A stretch of 64,000 nucleotides of DNA from Leucaena leucocephala (taxonomy: Eukaryota > Streptophyta > Magnoliopsida > Fabales > Fabaceae), in NCBI GenBank assembly GCA_037074615.1, contig CM073549.1, forward strand, positions 6,418,501 to 6,482,500, given 5' to 3'. The notes under the pieces are model-generated. The model made no database searches. It worked only from the letters and a program-made list of their open reading frames with translations, and was not told where the DNA came from. A program made the translations under genes and the position numbers. The first letter of the stretch is position 1. Every line of letters begins with the position of its first letter. Below are positions 23,301 to 34,186 of the stretch, one piece after another.

Positions 23301-24099
23301 TAATGTTCAATTTTGATATACAAAATCTCACTAATATTCTCCTAAGATACACCCCTTTTTGGTTCCAATGTCCAGCTTCAAGTTGCATTTTATTTTTTCT
23401 TTGTTTAAATAAACCCAACAACTCATGATTAAATTACATTTCATACACTTACTGGTAACTTTACAAGGAACAAATTTCAGGGGATCTGTACTCAACAAAT
23501 TATTTCCTAATGTACAAAGCTTTTTACCCCTCAAAATGTCTGATTGTTCCGATCTTTCCTTGAGAAAATAGTCTAACTAAAATAATCTCATGAAGATGCT
23601 GCTGAGGTTTCTGCCCACAACTTTATTCTGCTAATAAAATCATCAACTGACATGGTTCCAAGCTCTCCTGCAAACCTTGATCTAACTGTAACTGTATTTG
23701 TTTCCACTTCCTTTTGACCCACAACTGCCATCAATGGAATCTTCTGCTTCTCTGAATTTCTTATGAGCTTCGGCAGGCGCTCTCCATGGCAAAATTCGGC
23801 TCGAACTCCATTTGCTTTTAGTTTGTTGGTCACATTATTGCAGTATCCAAGCTGTGTGAAGATACAAATATGCCTTTTCGGTTCATAGATAATCTATTGT
23901 TTCTCACCCCATAGAAAAGACAAAGGCATCTAAGCTTATGATCTGCCTAGATAGAGATTTGACTTAAATACACAATTATGCATCTAGCAGTAAGATGAAA
24001 AATAGCTTTAAAATTTAATGATGAACGATGACAAGTATCATGTAAATAATCATTTGGCGTGTTTTGTCCTTTTGCCTTTATGTGCAAGTGTCCCCTTTC

Positions 24100-24480
24100 A
24101 CTTGTCATAAATCAGTTTGTCTCTACTGAATAACAGGCCTCAGGGCTCATCATTACAGATCATACATGGCGTAGGATGAGAAAATAGCTTAGATTTGAAA
24201 ACCATACTTTAGGAGCACGGTAGAGGTCAAAATAACCAGCCACTCCAAGTAATCAGGCTGAACTGATTCAATTACTATATCATGTTGATGGATACCGGTA
24301 GAGAGAAAGAGGTAAGAAGAGAAGAGAGACAGGGAGTGATCGAGAGAGATAGCTGAATAGTGCACTGAGTATTACTCAAAAAACATTGCTTCTGATTACA
24401 AGTCATCTTCCTTATACAGGCTTATAACGCCTAAACCTTCTTACACATGTTAATTATAAATTATACATCACGTCTTAATG
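24100..24480. other. Inserted-looking sequence in the last synthetase intron
   Basis: Within the intron between exons 7 and 8, the stretch around 24280-24460 has a purine-rich tract and an end (TTATACAGGCTTATAACGCC) that resemble LTR sequence. No ends or duplication could be fixed. Treat it as a possible solo LTR fragment. Confidence 0.25.
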
Positions 24481-25778
24481 AAAATAAATAGTATATCATT
24501 CAAAATTGTGAACTTTTATGCATAATTGAATTATCCAATGATGTTCTAGATAGGCTAGTAAATATTGTTTAATCATTCTCTTTAATCACAAATACTTTTA
24601 GTTTTTACATACTATGATTTCCATATATTGCTGTGTGATGTATAGTTTTTTGAAGAAAAATAAAAGCAATTGACAACCAATTCAATCATTGTTGGACCAG
24701 TGAACCACCCCTGTTACCAATTCATGGATTTAACGGTTTTGAAACATTAGAAATTAAGACTATATGAAAGAATTGATAGAATCACCAAAGAACTTACAGA
24801 AAGAGACATAAATAGCTAAAAGCTTAATTACCTGAGCATCGGTAACTGGTAAAAGTCGTGCTTGTACTGGAGAAAGCCATAATGGAAAATCACCAGCATA
24901 ATGCTCTATCAGAACGCCAAAGAATCTTTCCAAGGATCCAAGAATTGCTCTATGGATCAATATAGGTCGCTTTTTCTCAGTGTTTGAGTCTGCATAAGTG
25001 ATGTCAAAACGCTGTGGTAAATTAAAGTCAACCTGTGAAGTCATACAGAATTTAAAGTTAAACATTTGAGAAGATTCCCAAAATATTTTTATATTAAAAT
25101 GCAGATCTGCTTGGTCCCCCATGCCATATACTTCCCCCACAGCACAATATTTCGATCAAGATCGTACTTAGATATCTAGCTCATAACAATCTAAAGAACT
25201 GAGGCAATCTTTTCAAAGGTCAGAATTACCTGTATGGTTGAACATTGCCACTTCCTACCAAGAGCATCCTCAATCTTGAGATCAATCTTTGGCCCATAAA
25301 ATGCACCTCCTCCTTCATCAATTTGATAGGACCTCCTTTTGTCATCCAAAGCATCTCTCAAAGCAGAAGTAGCTTTTTCCCATATATTGTCATCTCCAAC
25401 AAATTTGCCGGGCCTTGTAGATAAATTTACTTCATACTTGTCAAAACCAAATTGGAGCAATAGTTTCTCAGTAAGATCTAATACACCTCTGATTCCATCT
25501 TTAATCTGGTCCTCTAAACAAAATATGTGTCCATCATCCTGCAGAAATGATTGAGATTAAATAAGAGTTGTCTATAGGCATGCATGTTGCTAAACGAATT
25601 CCAAATAAAATACAGCCCTATCTTAAATGTTATCCATATAATTTTCACTAAGGTATCATGCTATATATATATGTTATAAGAAAAAGTCAAATAAGTAAAA
25701 TCAACATTGTGAATATTTATTAAAATCATTTGGATCTTATTACAACAACAGCAGCAGCAAGCCTTATCTACTAGGTGG

Positions 25779-25783
25779 GGTCG
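25779..25783. repeat. Target-site duplication of the gypsy element (left)
   Basis: GGTCG directly precedes the LTR and recurs at 30806-30810 after the other LTR. It comes from the RTE tail GGTGGGGTCGGCTAC. Confidence 0.95.
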
Positions 25784-25959
25784 TGTTAGCACAGAAAGTA
25801 GAAAAAGGGAATAATTCATTCGACAAAACAGAAAGTAGGAGGTACAGCCACTATATCCCCTCTCCTTGGACACGTCATCGGTCCTATTCTCTCTCTTCTA
25901 ACTAACTTCTTATTATTATTTAGCATAATATTCCCCTTTTTCTATAATAGGCTATAACA
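25784..25959 (-). repeat. 3' LTR of the intronic gypsy chromovirus (176 bp)
   Basis: It begins TGTTAGCACAG and ends GGCTATAACA. It is identical to the LTR at 30633-30805 except for three extra bases (CTT) near the AACTAACTTCTTATT stretch. At about 175 bp it is short for an LTR, which fits the Reina-like chromoviruses. A polypurine tract read on the minus strand (AAGGGGGGAGTA) lies directly inside it at 25960-25972. Confidence 0.95.
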
Positions 25960-25970
25960 ATACTCCCCCC

Positions 25971-28900
25971 TTAAAAAGAATCCTTGTCCACAAGGATTGT
26001 CTTGACTGGAGGTGCAGCGGTTGAAAAATCAGGGAATTGGTGTTGTATAACTGATAGATCCTCCCATGTAGCATCTTCTGGTTGAGAAAACTTCCAATGA
26101 ACTAACACTTGTGTGATTGGAAGGTTATGACGCTTAATAATTTTTCGACCCAAGATCCTGTCAGGTTCCAGTAAGAACTGCCCTTGATCATCAACAGGTG
26201 GCAGTACAGGAATTACTGCAGTAGCAGAACCGACATGCTGTTTCAAGAGACACACATGGAAAACTGGATGAACACGAGATCCAGAAGGTAATTCCAGTTC
26301 GTAAGCGACAGCCCCAACCTTGTTGATTATCTTGAATGGACCAAAATACAGGGCAGCCAATTTGTGCAAGGCAGAATTGTTTAATAAATTCTTGCGGAAA
26401 GGATGTAGTTTAAGATAAACCATATCACCCACAGAAAATTGGCGGTCAGTCCTATGTTTATTAGCTTGCTGCACCATCCTGTGTTGAGCCGTCCGTAAAT
26501 GCTGCTTTAACAACTGAATCACCAACTCACGGGATAAGCAAGTACGATCGACCACGTCATTAGGAGAATCCCCTGCTATATAAGGTAGATGCACAGGAGG
26601 AGGGACTCCATACACCGCTTCAAAAGGGGACATACCAATAGCAGAATGATAGGTAGTATTATACCACAATTCAGCTAGCGATAACCAGTGAACCCATTGT
26701 TTAGGAAAATCACCTGTCATGCAGCGAAGATAACACTCCAAACATCTGTTGAGAACTTCAGTTTGTCCATCTGTTTGAGGGTGATAAGCAGAAGAATACT
26801 GCAGATTTACCTTATACAAACGGAACAGTTCTTTCCAAAATTTGCCACAGAAAATCGAGTCCCTATCAGTCACTATAGATTTAGGAAACCCATGCAACTT
26901 AACAACATTATCCAGGAAAACCCGAGCAACATCCACAGCTGTAAAAGGATGTTTTAAAGCCATAAAATGAGCAGCTTTCGATAATCTATCAACTACCACC
27001 AAAATGGTAGTTTTAGCATAGGATTTGGGAAGACCACTAATAAAATCCATGGACAGCTCAGACCATACATATTCAGGTATAGGAAGAGGTTGAAGAAGTC
27101 CAGGAGAAGCCACAAGTTCAGGTTTAAAGCGTTGACAAATAGTACATTCACGCACAAATGCCCTAACGTCCTTCTCCATTCGTTTCCAATAAAAGAAAGA
27201 AGCCAGGCGCTTAAAAGTAGGATGTATACCTGAATGGCCTCCAATACTATCAGCATGAAAATAAGTCAGTAAATCCTTGCGGAGACTACTGTCAGCACCA
27301 ACCACTAATCTGCCTTTTCTCTTCAGCACCTGCTGTTGCCAAGTATAATGGGGATGAGACAAATGGTTCTGATTCAAGTCCTCAATAATTTTCTGTAATT
27401 GAACATCAGTACCCCAAGTGGCTTTAACACGATCAAAGAGTGGGGAAATAGGAACTGTTACAGCAAAACAGGAGCCTTTGGGACGGCGGGATAAGGCATC
27501 AGCAGCTAAATTATCACTACCCTTCCGATAAACAATCTCATACTGCAACCCCCACAGTTTATGAAGCCATTTAAACTGTTCTTGACTCAAATCCTTCTGC
27601 TCTAGTAAATACTTTAAAGGACGATGATCTGTCTTGATGATAAATTTGCGACCCCATAAGTAAGAACGCCATTGTTTGACAGCAAAGATAATGGCAAGGA
27701 TCTCACGCTCATAAGCTGATAAAGGATTCTTCTTGGGAGGCAAGGCTTTGCTTGCAAAAGCCAAAGGGTGTCCCGCCTGAGAAAGGACAGCGCCTAATCC
27801 AATTCCAGAAGCATCTGTTTCAATAACAAAAGTATCATGAAAATTAGGAAGGGCCAGAACAGGAGGAGACATCATGGCATCCTTGAGAGCTATGAAAGCA
27901 GCATTAGCTGCAGGAGACCATATAAAAGACGAAGATTTCTGAAGCAATGCAGTCAGAGGCTGGCAAATAGACCCATAGTGACGAATGAAACGTCTATAAT
28001 AGCCGGTGAGACCAAGAAAACCCCTTAAGTCCCGAAGTGACGTAGGTTCTGGCCAAGAAGCAATTGCTTCCAATTTCTTGGGGTCAGCTTTAACACCCTG
28101 GCCTGAAATAATATGGCCTAAATAATCAAGCTGTGTAGCTGCAAAAGTACATTTAGAGTCTTTGGCAAATAAACGATGCTGCCTTAAAGTCAAAAGAGTA
28201 GTGTGCAAGTGCTGCAAATGGGCTTCCCAAGTAGGACTATAAATGAGGATATCATCAAAGAAGACTAAAATAAACTTCCTTAAGAAAGCCTTGAAAACAG
28301 AATTCATAAGTCCTTGAAAGGTAGCTGGAGCATTAGTTAGCCCAAAAGGCATAACTAGAAATTCATATAGGCCCTCATGAGTACGGAAGGCAGTCTTAAC
28401 AATGTCAGCTTCTTTCATCCGAATTTGATGATAACCTGCACGGAGGTCCAACTTAGAAAAATAATTGGCCCCAGTTAATTCATCCAAAAGTTCCTCAATA
28501 ACAGGAATAGGAAACTTATTCTTAATGGTGGCTTCATTGAGTTTTTTGTAATCAACACAAAATCTCCAAGTGCCTTCCTTCTTCTGTACTAGAACCACAG
28601 GAGCAGCAAAAGCACTACAACTTTCTCTGATGATGCCAGTATCCAGCATTTGTTGAATCTGCTTTTCAATCTCTGTTTTCTGAACAGGCCCATATCGGTA
28701 AGGTTTGCAACATATAGGTCTATCATCTATAAGAGGAATGGCATGGTCAAACTTCCTTACTGGAGGTAATCCCATGGGCTCAGCAAACACATCACTAAAT
28801 TGATCCAAAAGGCCTTGCAACGCAGTAGGTTGATTACCACTCAATGGCAACTGTGAAGTGAGGTCAACTAGCAACTGACAAGAAGCATGAAGTAAATATA

Positions 28901-29282
28901 GTTGATTAGCTGTCAGAAGTTCACGAATAACTTTAACCTCCTCTGGATTTACAGAATTCGCAGAACGCAATCCATGTAATTGAATCAACTGCCCATGACA
29001 CTGAAATTCAAACAAGTGCAATTCCATGTCCATACTAAAACGACCCAGAGTTTTTAACCATTGTACTCCTAGGATAGCATCATATCCCCCAATTTTCATA
29101 ACTAAAAAATCAGAGGTAAAAGCTATTTCCCCCATTTCCCATGTCAGATCAGGACAATACTTTGAAACAGAAACTTGACGTGAATCAGCTATAGCTAACC
29201 GAATGGGTGACTGATCCTGAACCTTGATATTGAGGCGTTTAGCTACAGAAATGTCCAGAATATTGAGTACTACCTGTGTCAA
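25971..29282 (-). CDS. Ty3/gypsy chromovirus Pol polyprotein
   Basis: An open frame of 1103 codons encodes protease remainder, RT, RNase H, integrase and a C-terminal chromodomain. RT shows FPIPVIEELLDEL, MPFGLTNAPATFQ and FFDD near residue 341. RNase H shows ETDASGIGLGAVLSQ and TDHRPLKYLL. Integrase has an HHCC zinc site (CTICQRFK) and a DDE core (MDFISGLP, VTDRDSIF, YHPQTDGQTE). The end reads VHWKFSQPEDATWEDL, the chromodomain signature of chromoviruses. The frame lacks the start of the protease, which sits in the gag frame. The two frames differ by what looks like a 2-nt loss just after the DTGST active site (about 29278). Apart from that the domains look whole. It lies inside a LINE in a synthetase intron, same strand. 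Confidence 0.95.
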   Translation of the reverse strand: MTQVVLNILDISVAKRLNIKVQDQSPIRLAIADSRQVSVSKYCPDLTWEMGEIAFTSDFLVMKIGGYDAILGVQWLKTLGRFSMDMELHLFEFQCHGQLIQLHGLRSANSVNPEEVKVIRELLTANQLYLLHASCQLLVDLTSQLPLSGNQPTALQGLLDQFSDVFAEPMGLPPVRKFDHAIPLIDDRPICCKPYRYGPVQKTEIEKQIQQMLDTGIIRESCSAFAAPVVLVQKKEGTWRFCVDYKKLNEATIKNKFPIPVIEELLDELTGANYFSKLDLRAGYHQIRMKEADIVKTAFRTHEGLYEFLVMPFGLTNAPATFQGLMNSVFKAFLRKFILVFFDDILIYSPTWEAHLQHLHTTLLTLRQHRLFAKDSKCTFAATQLDYLGHIISGQGVKADPKKLEAIASWPEPTSLRDLRGFLGLTGYYRRFIRHYGSICQPLTALLQKSSSFIWSPAANAAFIALKDAMMSPPVLALPNFHDTFVIETDASGIGLGAVLSQAGHPLAFASKALPPKKNPLSAYEREILAIIFAVKQWRSYLWGRKFIIKTDHRPLKYLLEQKDLSQEQFKWLHKLWGLQYEIVYRKGSDNLAADALSRRPKGSCFAVTVPISPLFDRVKATWGTDVQLQKIIEDLNQNHLSHPHYTWQQQVLKRKGRLVVGADSSLRKDLLTYFHADSIGGHSGIHPTFKRLASFFYWKRMEKDVRAFVRECTICQRFKPELVASPGLLQPLPIPEYVWSELSMDFISGLPKSYAKTTILVVVDRLSKAAHFMALKHPFTAVDVARVFLDNVVKLHGFPKSIVTDRDSIFCGKFWKELFRLYKVNLQYSSAYHPQTDGQTEVLNRCLECYLRCMTGDFPKQWVHWLSLAELWYNTTYHSAIGMSPFEAVYGVPPPVHLPYIAGDSPNDVVDRTCLSRELVIQLLKQHLRTAQHRMVQQANKHRTDRQFSVGDMVYLKLHPFRKNLLNNSALHKLAALYFGPFKIINKVGAVAYELELPSGSRVHPVFHVCLLKQHVGSATAVIPVLPPVDDQGQFLLEPDRILGRKIIKRHNLPITQVLVHWKFSQPEDATWEDLSVIQHQFPDFSTAAPPVKTILVDKDSF

Positions 29283-30606
29283 GCAAGATAATAATCTGAT
29301 GATGCTTTATACGACCCAGCAATTTCAAGGTACAAGTGTTCTCACGGCCCTCAATCGCATTTATAGCACCATCCACAATTGGTTGCGCATCACCGACAGT
29401 GTCCTCGTATTGATCTTCCTCTTCGGTAATTACCAGAGAGAATACGTGCGAGTCCTGACATCGATGGCCTGGCGTATATTTCTCGGGACACCAGTAACAC
29501 AGCCCCTTCCGACGCCTTTCATCCAACTCGCGTTTAGGTAGTTGCCGAGTGGGTCGCACATTGGAGGTAGCCGACGACATAGTAGGCGAAGACGACACAA
29601 ACGGAGATAAGGACGGACTCTGCTTTGAGGAGGGTTGGGCCGAAACCTTCAGAGCGGAAGAAGACCCAGACAACGGGCCCAACACTGTAGCAGACTTATG
29701 CCCAGAACCATATGACCCTGTAAGCGCTCCTGAAGAGGATTTAAGATAACGAGCAAGTCCTGGGGCATGATCATGGATAGCTTGTATCGTAGCCTCCTGT
29801 AACCGAGTAGAGCAAGCCGCTTTGGCCAATGTGGTCGGTGCAAAAGTGAGAACAAATTGCTGAATATCAGGACGTAAGCCTCCGATGAAGAGATTGACAG
29901 CTACTGCCTCAGGAATATCAACCTCCGATAACAACTCATCAAATACCTGTTCATACGCAGCAACCGTGCCGTCCTCTTGCTGAAGTTTCTTCAGAGCAAT
30001 CAGAGGGTGCTCATCATGGACATCTGTAAATTTATCTTCCATCTGCCTAAAGTAATCCTCCCACTTCACCTCAGAAAACAATCGATGGCGCATGAACGTT
30101 TGATGCCAACGTAATGCGTGTCCCTCCAAATGAATACTCAGGAGTCGAATGCGGTGTTCAGGTGGAGTTCCATCAACCTCAAAGAATTGTCGGCAACGAT
30201 ATGCCCACCCACGGAAGTCCGAGCCGTCAAATCTGGGGAACTCCACTCGACTCTGTTTAGTCTGAATGGAATATGTCGAGGCTGTATTGTGCAGTTCACG
30301 AAAGGACCCGAAAGCAGGAATCCTACTTGCAGATGACGAACCTCCATCGAGGCCCCCATTACCTCCATTACCTCCCGTACCTGTTAGAGGTTGCTTCCCC
30401 ACAGTAGCTTCTGGTAACGACATCTTTTCAGAGAAGTGTTTCATAAAGTCCTCAATACGACCCATAGCTTGCTTCAATTCTTGTTTTATTTCCAGTATGT
30501 CTTGCGCCTGCTGATCCAGGCGAGTAGTTACTGATGTCCGGTGTAGCTCCAGACGGTTTTCTAAATCAGTGAGACGGTCCGTTGATCATGTATCCGGCGG
30601 CGCCAT
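29239..30606 (-). CDS. Ty3/gypsy Gag with start of protease
   Basis: The longest open part starts at 30477 (412 codons). It contains a retrotransposon Gag domain (residues about 60-200, LRWHQTFMRHRL and VNLFIGGLRPDIQQF), a serine-rich linker and a CCHC-like knuckle (CYWCPEKYTPGHRC, about residues 330-345). It ends in the protease active site LLDTGST. In the same frame a better start lies at 30606 (MAPPDT), right after the primer site, but its seventh codon is TGA at 30588-30586, probably a C-to-T change of CGA. The element therefore carries two visible lesions, this stop and the gag-pol shift, despite its young LTRs. Confidence 0.9.
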
Positions 30607-30618
30607 TGGCCGGATAAG

Positions 30619-30632
30619 GGCTCTGATACCTT
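30619..30632 (-). promoter_or_regulatory. Primer-binding site of the gypsy element
   Basis: Read on the minus strand, the sequence just inside the 5' LTR is AAGGTATCAGAGCCC. GGTATCAGAGC is complementary to the 3' end of initiator tRNA-Met. Minus-strand DNA synthesis would start here. Confidence 0.85.
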
Positions 30633-30805
30633 TGTTAGCACAGAAAGTAGAAAAAGGGAATAATTCATTCGACAAAACAGAAAGTAGGAGGTACAGCCAC
30701 TATATCCCCTCTCCTTGGACACGTCATCGGTCCTATTCTCTCTCTTCTAACTAACTTATTATTATTTAGCATAATATTCCCCTTTTTCTATAATAGGCTA
30801 TAACA
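30633..30805 (-). repeat. 5' LTR of the intronic gypsy chromovirus (173 bp)
   Basis: It is the same as the other LTR apart from a 3-bp indel, with no substitutions seen. It is followed by the GGTCG duplication at 30806-30810. As the 5' LTR on the minus strand it would hold the element's promoter. Confidence 0.95.
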
Positions 30806-33800
30806 GGTCGGCTACATGATTACATGACGCCATTGTACTCTATCAAAAGCCAAATCTTTAGATAAATTATTGACCAAGAAGTCACGCTCAATAACCTCAT
30901 TGAGCATTCTCTTTGGTCTTTTCCTACTCCTCTTCACCAGACTCCAAATTGTTTGATCCTCACCAGTGCATTCTACGGCCTTCTTTGTACATTCCCAAAC
31001 CACCTCAAGCGATTATCTACCATTTTCTCTCTAATAGATGTCACTCCAATTCTCCCCCGTATATGTTCATTACGGATCCTATCTTTTCTTGTATGTCCAC
31101 ACATCCATCTCAATATCCTTATATTAGCTACCCTAACTTTATACTCTTGTTGTCCCTTTAAAGCCCAACATTCACTACCATACAACATTGTTGGTCTTAT
31201 AGCAGATTTTAAATAAGCATCATCTTTCCCATTTGGATCTTACTGCTAAGTTTAAAAGAAAATAAAGAATATTAAAAACCATACAGTAATCAACTTTTAA
31301 GCATGATATAACAGCGCACCTGGGTGAAGCCTTTGACACGGAAAAGGCCATGTAAGCTTCCAGATAACTCATATCTATAAACAGTCCCCAATTCTGCTAC
31401 CCTGATAGGAAAGTCTCGATAAGAATGAAGCCTCCTTTTGTATACCAAAATATGATAAGGGCAAGTCATTGGCCGAAGTTGATAAAGCTCATCTTCAATA
31501 TTCATCTGATCATACATATTCTCTTTGTAGAATTCCAAATGGCCACTGATCTTCCAAAGATCTGCTTTAGCCAAATGTGGTGTGTAAAGCAGATCATAAC
31601 CACATTCCATATGAGTCCTTTTCCAAAAATATTCAATTATGTGTCTCACAATAGCTCCCTTTGGGTGCCAAAATACTGAACCCCACCAGCTTCATCCTAC
31701 TAAAAGTTAATAGAGGTCAAATACATCAGGTGCAAGATTTTTCATCATGCATCAAGAGTTGCATAACACTAATTCATGAAAAAAAGTTGAAAACTTACAT
31801 CAAAACCATAATAAGAATCAAAATTAAAATAGTATTAGACAATAAACTTAACTAATAATACAAAATAAGATAGTATTGGACAGTATAAGCACGATCATTT
31901 TAAAAAGCATCGGTATCTGTATTGAAAACAAATCTAGATCTTGCCCTAGGCACCTATGATCCCGACGCTTAGCTTCCTCTTTGAAGTGAAGGTATGCTTT
32001 CAATTGCTCTTCATTTTCCCATGCGGTTCCATAGATTCTTTGCAACATTGGATTCTTTTCATCTCCTCTCCAATAGGCACCAGCAACAGATTCAAGTTCA
32101 ACTGCCGTTTTGTTAATATTTCCAGTAGTTTCAACAAGAGGTCCAGCACATAGGTCGCACCATTCATTGCCTTCAATGAAAAAGGAATGAAAGGTGAGAT
32201 AACAAACAAATGGAAGCTTCTCAGGCATAACTTAATTCTTAATGCCATATCAAGCCTGCATGGTATAGTATTTTACTTGGGAACATCCCCACCTCTTCGT
32301 TTAAATCTACTTGACAGTCTCAATATCAAAAACTACGTTGTCTATTGTCATTCAACTTAAACATGTCAATTGTTCAAGCTAAAGATACAATAAAATTTCA
32401 ATTGACCAAGTACTTGATGGTCAAATAAATGGTGAAGAAAGACAGAAACCTACCAATATGATAAATTGTGATGGGTTATTCCTTAACACTATCCAAAATC
32501 TCAAGCTTATAGGGTTCATTAAAAGCCAATATTCTTCTCCGAGCTTCATCTCTTGAAACTTCTTCTCTTTCAAGGGGTAAATTCTTTCTGATAATTCGGT
32601 CCTACAAGAAATTCCACCTATAAAATTTCATTACCTGAAAGAATAGCTTAATGCATGACTACCAAAGCATTGTAAGCCCAACTCTTAAATATGAGAATTT
32701 CAAATAATTTAAATCTAGTGAATTTACTTTTCTTACCATCTCTTTCTTGATTCTCTTCAAATCTTTATCAGTCAAAGGCTCCATGTCAAAGTCATAATCA
32801 AACCCATTTTCGATCCAAGGCCCAATTGTAACTTTTGCATCAGGGAAAAGTTTTTGAACAGCCATAGCCATAACATGTGCACACTGCATACAAATATCAT
32901 GTTAATGCATCTGAAGACACAAAAAATGCGTTCAGTAACAATTATATCTATTTTACAAAGAAAAACAGAGACAGGAAGTATGCAATCTGTCAATACCTTC
33001 TGTACTGTGCTTTGGAAAATCAATGATACTTGTTCTCTAAGAATATATTCTGTGTATCCTATACACTAACACTGCAACTATCTTTATCTTTTTCTCTTGT
33101 GTCAGAACAACTAGATATCTATATAGCAATGGAAACTAAATATAGAATACCTAAGTCCCATATTGGGTAGCATGAGACACTCTATGGAGTAGTCTAGTGG
33201 GTTGGTTCTTGACCACACATGCCCATCAGTTAGTGTTAAAGCTGGTGGTCAGTAGTTACTTAAAGGACTACGAGAGGGTTCTATCAAATGAGAAAACCAA
33301 GTGAAATGCCATAGAGTGTAGCCAATGAGATGCACTTAGGTGTGCATCACATTATTATCTTGCAATAACATTCAGTCCCGTGTCTGCATGATTTGTGACC
33401 ATTCCACCCCTTCCCAGACCATCAAAAACATAAAAATAAAGAAAATCTGCAAATATTTGTTTGGGTGTGAAACGGGTTTGCTATCAATTATAAAAACCCA
33501 AAATAGAACAGTTTTAACATTCCCTTAAGCAAAATCTTCTCTTATTCAAGTTTTACAACATCATTACTTAAATCATTCAGGGTATATTTATGAAATTGAC
33601 CAATGATCCATCTCCACAGATATCCAAAATAAAATGCATGCCTCCTCAGTCAAGTAGCTATTAAGTTTCAACCAATTACATCTAATATCAGCACACAAGA
33701 AAATACGAGATAAAGATAAATGCAATTAAGCTATTAAATGATTATCCTCTTCAATTAAAGAAAGGGGCAAAATGAAAAGCCACTACAATGGGCTATATTG

Positions 33801-34186
33801 CAATACCGTGTGACGAATTCTGAGAAGCCTCGGTGACGAGTCGTTTGTAGGAAGAAAAACTTTCTCTTTCTTGTCGTTCTGGTTTTGCTCGGTGAAAATT
33901 GTGGCCTCCAACGAATCAGTGGCCACAGCCGAGACCATTGGAATCCACTTCCAGCTGTTGTAGTAGAGAAGCATCGTCTTGAGATTTCTCCCATGGAGCG
34001 CGACGGGCATCGAAACCATTTTGGAAGAATGTTTCAAAATGTAGGGAATACATTTCGTGTAAGGATTTACGAAGGGAATTGAAGAAGTAAACGAGGTTGT
34101 GGGTATGGCCGCCATGGAGCTTCGATGCGAGATGGGGTGCCGTCCCCTGATTTGAAGGGGGATTTTAAATTTTTAATGTTTAATGG

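Larger units (their letters stand above)
25740..31229 (-). mobile_element. RTE-clade LINE 3' fragment in synthetase intron 5, split by a gypsy element
   Basis: The minus strand from 31229 to 30812 encodes the C-terminus of a plant RTE-type LINE (LYGSECWALKGQQ, RWMCGHTRKD, RLRWFGNVQRRP). It continues across the gypsy insertion to the usual tail (CCTTATCTACTAGGTGGGG, then a CAACAACAGCAGCAG tract) ending at 25740. Thirteen bases, CATTTGGATCTTA, are found at 25727-25739 and again at 31230-31242, which is the target duplication. The LINE is 5' truncated, lies in sense with the host gene and predates the gypsy insertion. Confidence 0.9.
23588..34115 (-). pseudogene. EMB2761: Organellar threonyl-tRNA synthetase gene, eight exons, apparently broken
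   Basis: Threonyl-tRNA synthetase charges tRNA-Thr. The closest family member by memory is the Arabidopsis organellar enzyme EMB2761. Exons deduced from GT-AG sites and reading phase are 34115-33807 (start MAAIPTTSF, transit-peptide-like, no known domain), 32883-32737 (CAHVMAMAVQKLFPDAK), 32601-32454, 32170-31917, 31696-31320 (motif 2 region, LRPMTCPYH), 25538-25230, 25032-24832 (motif 3, HRAILGSLERF) and 23851-23588 (anticodon-binding end, TGA stop). The total is about 670 codons, the family's usual size. The three zinc ligands (Cys in TCP, His in DDGH, His in IHRA) remain, but the Asn usual before that Cys is Thr. Exon 5 is 377 nt where phase needs 378: one G is missing in the G run near 31684, giving an early stop. 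The donor after exon 4 reads AT at 31916-31915. Either lesion would disable the protein, so I call a pseudogene. An assembly error is possible. Confidence 0.85.

Noticed and set aside
27837..28028. Plus-strand open frames across the gypsy Pol
   Set aside because: Antisense shadows of the long Pol frame.
29239..29290. Programmed ribosomal frameshift between Gag and Pol
   Set aside because: No slippery sequence, and the break falls inside the protease core. Loss of two bases explains it.
31905..31920. U12-type AT-AC intron in the synthetase gene
   Set aside because: The donor ATACCGATGC does not fit ATATCCTT and the acceptor is AG. A mutated GT is simpler.
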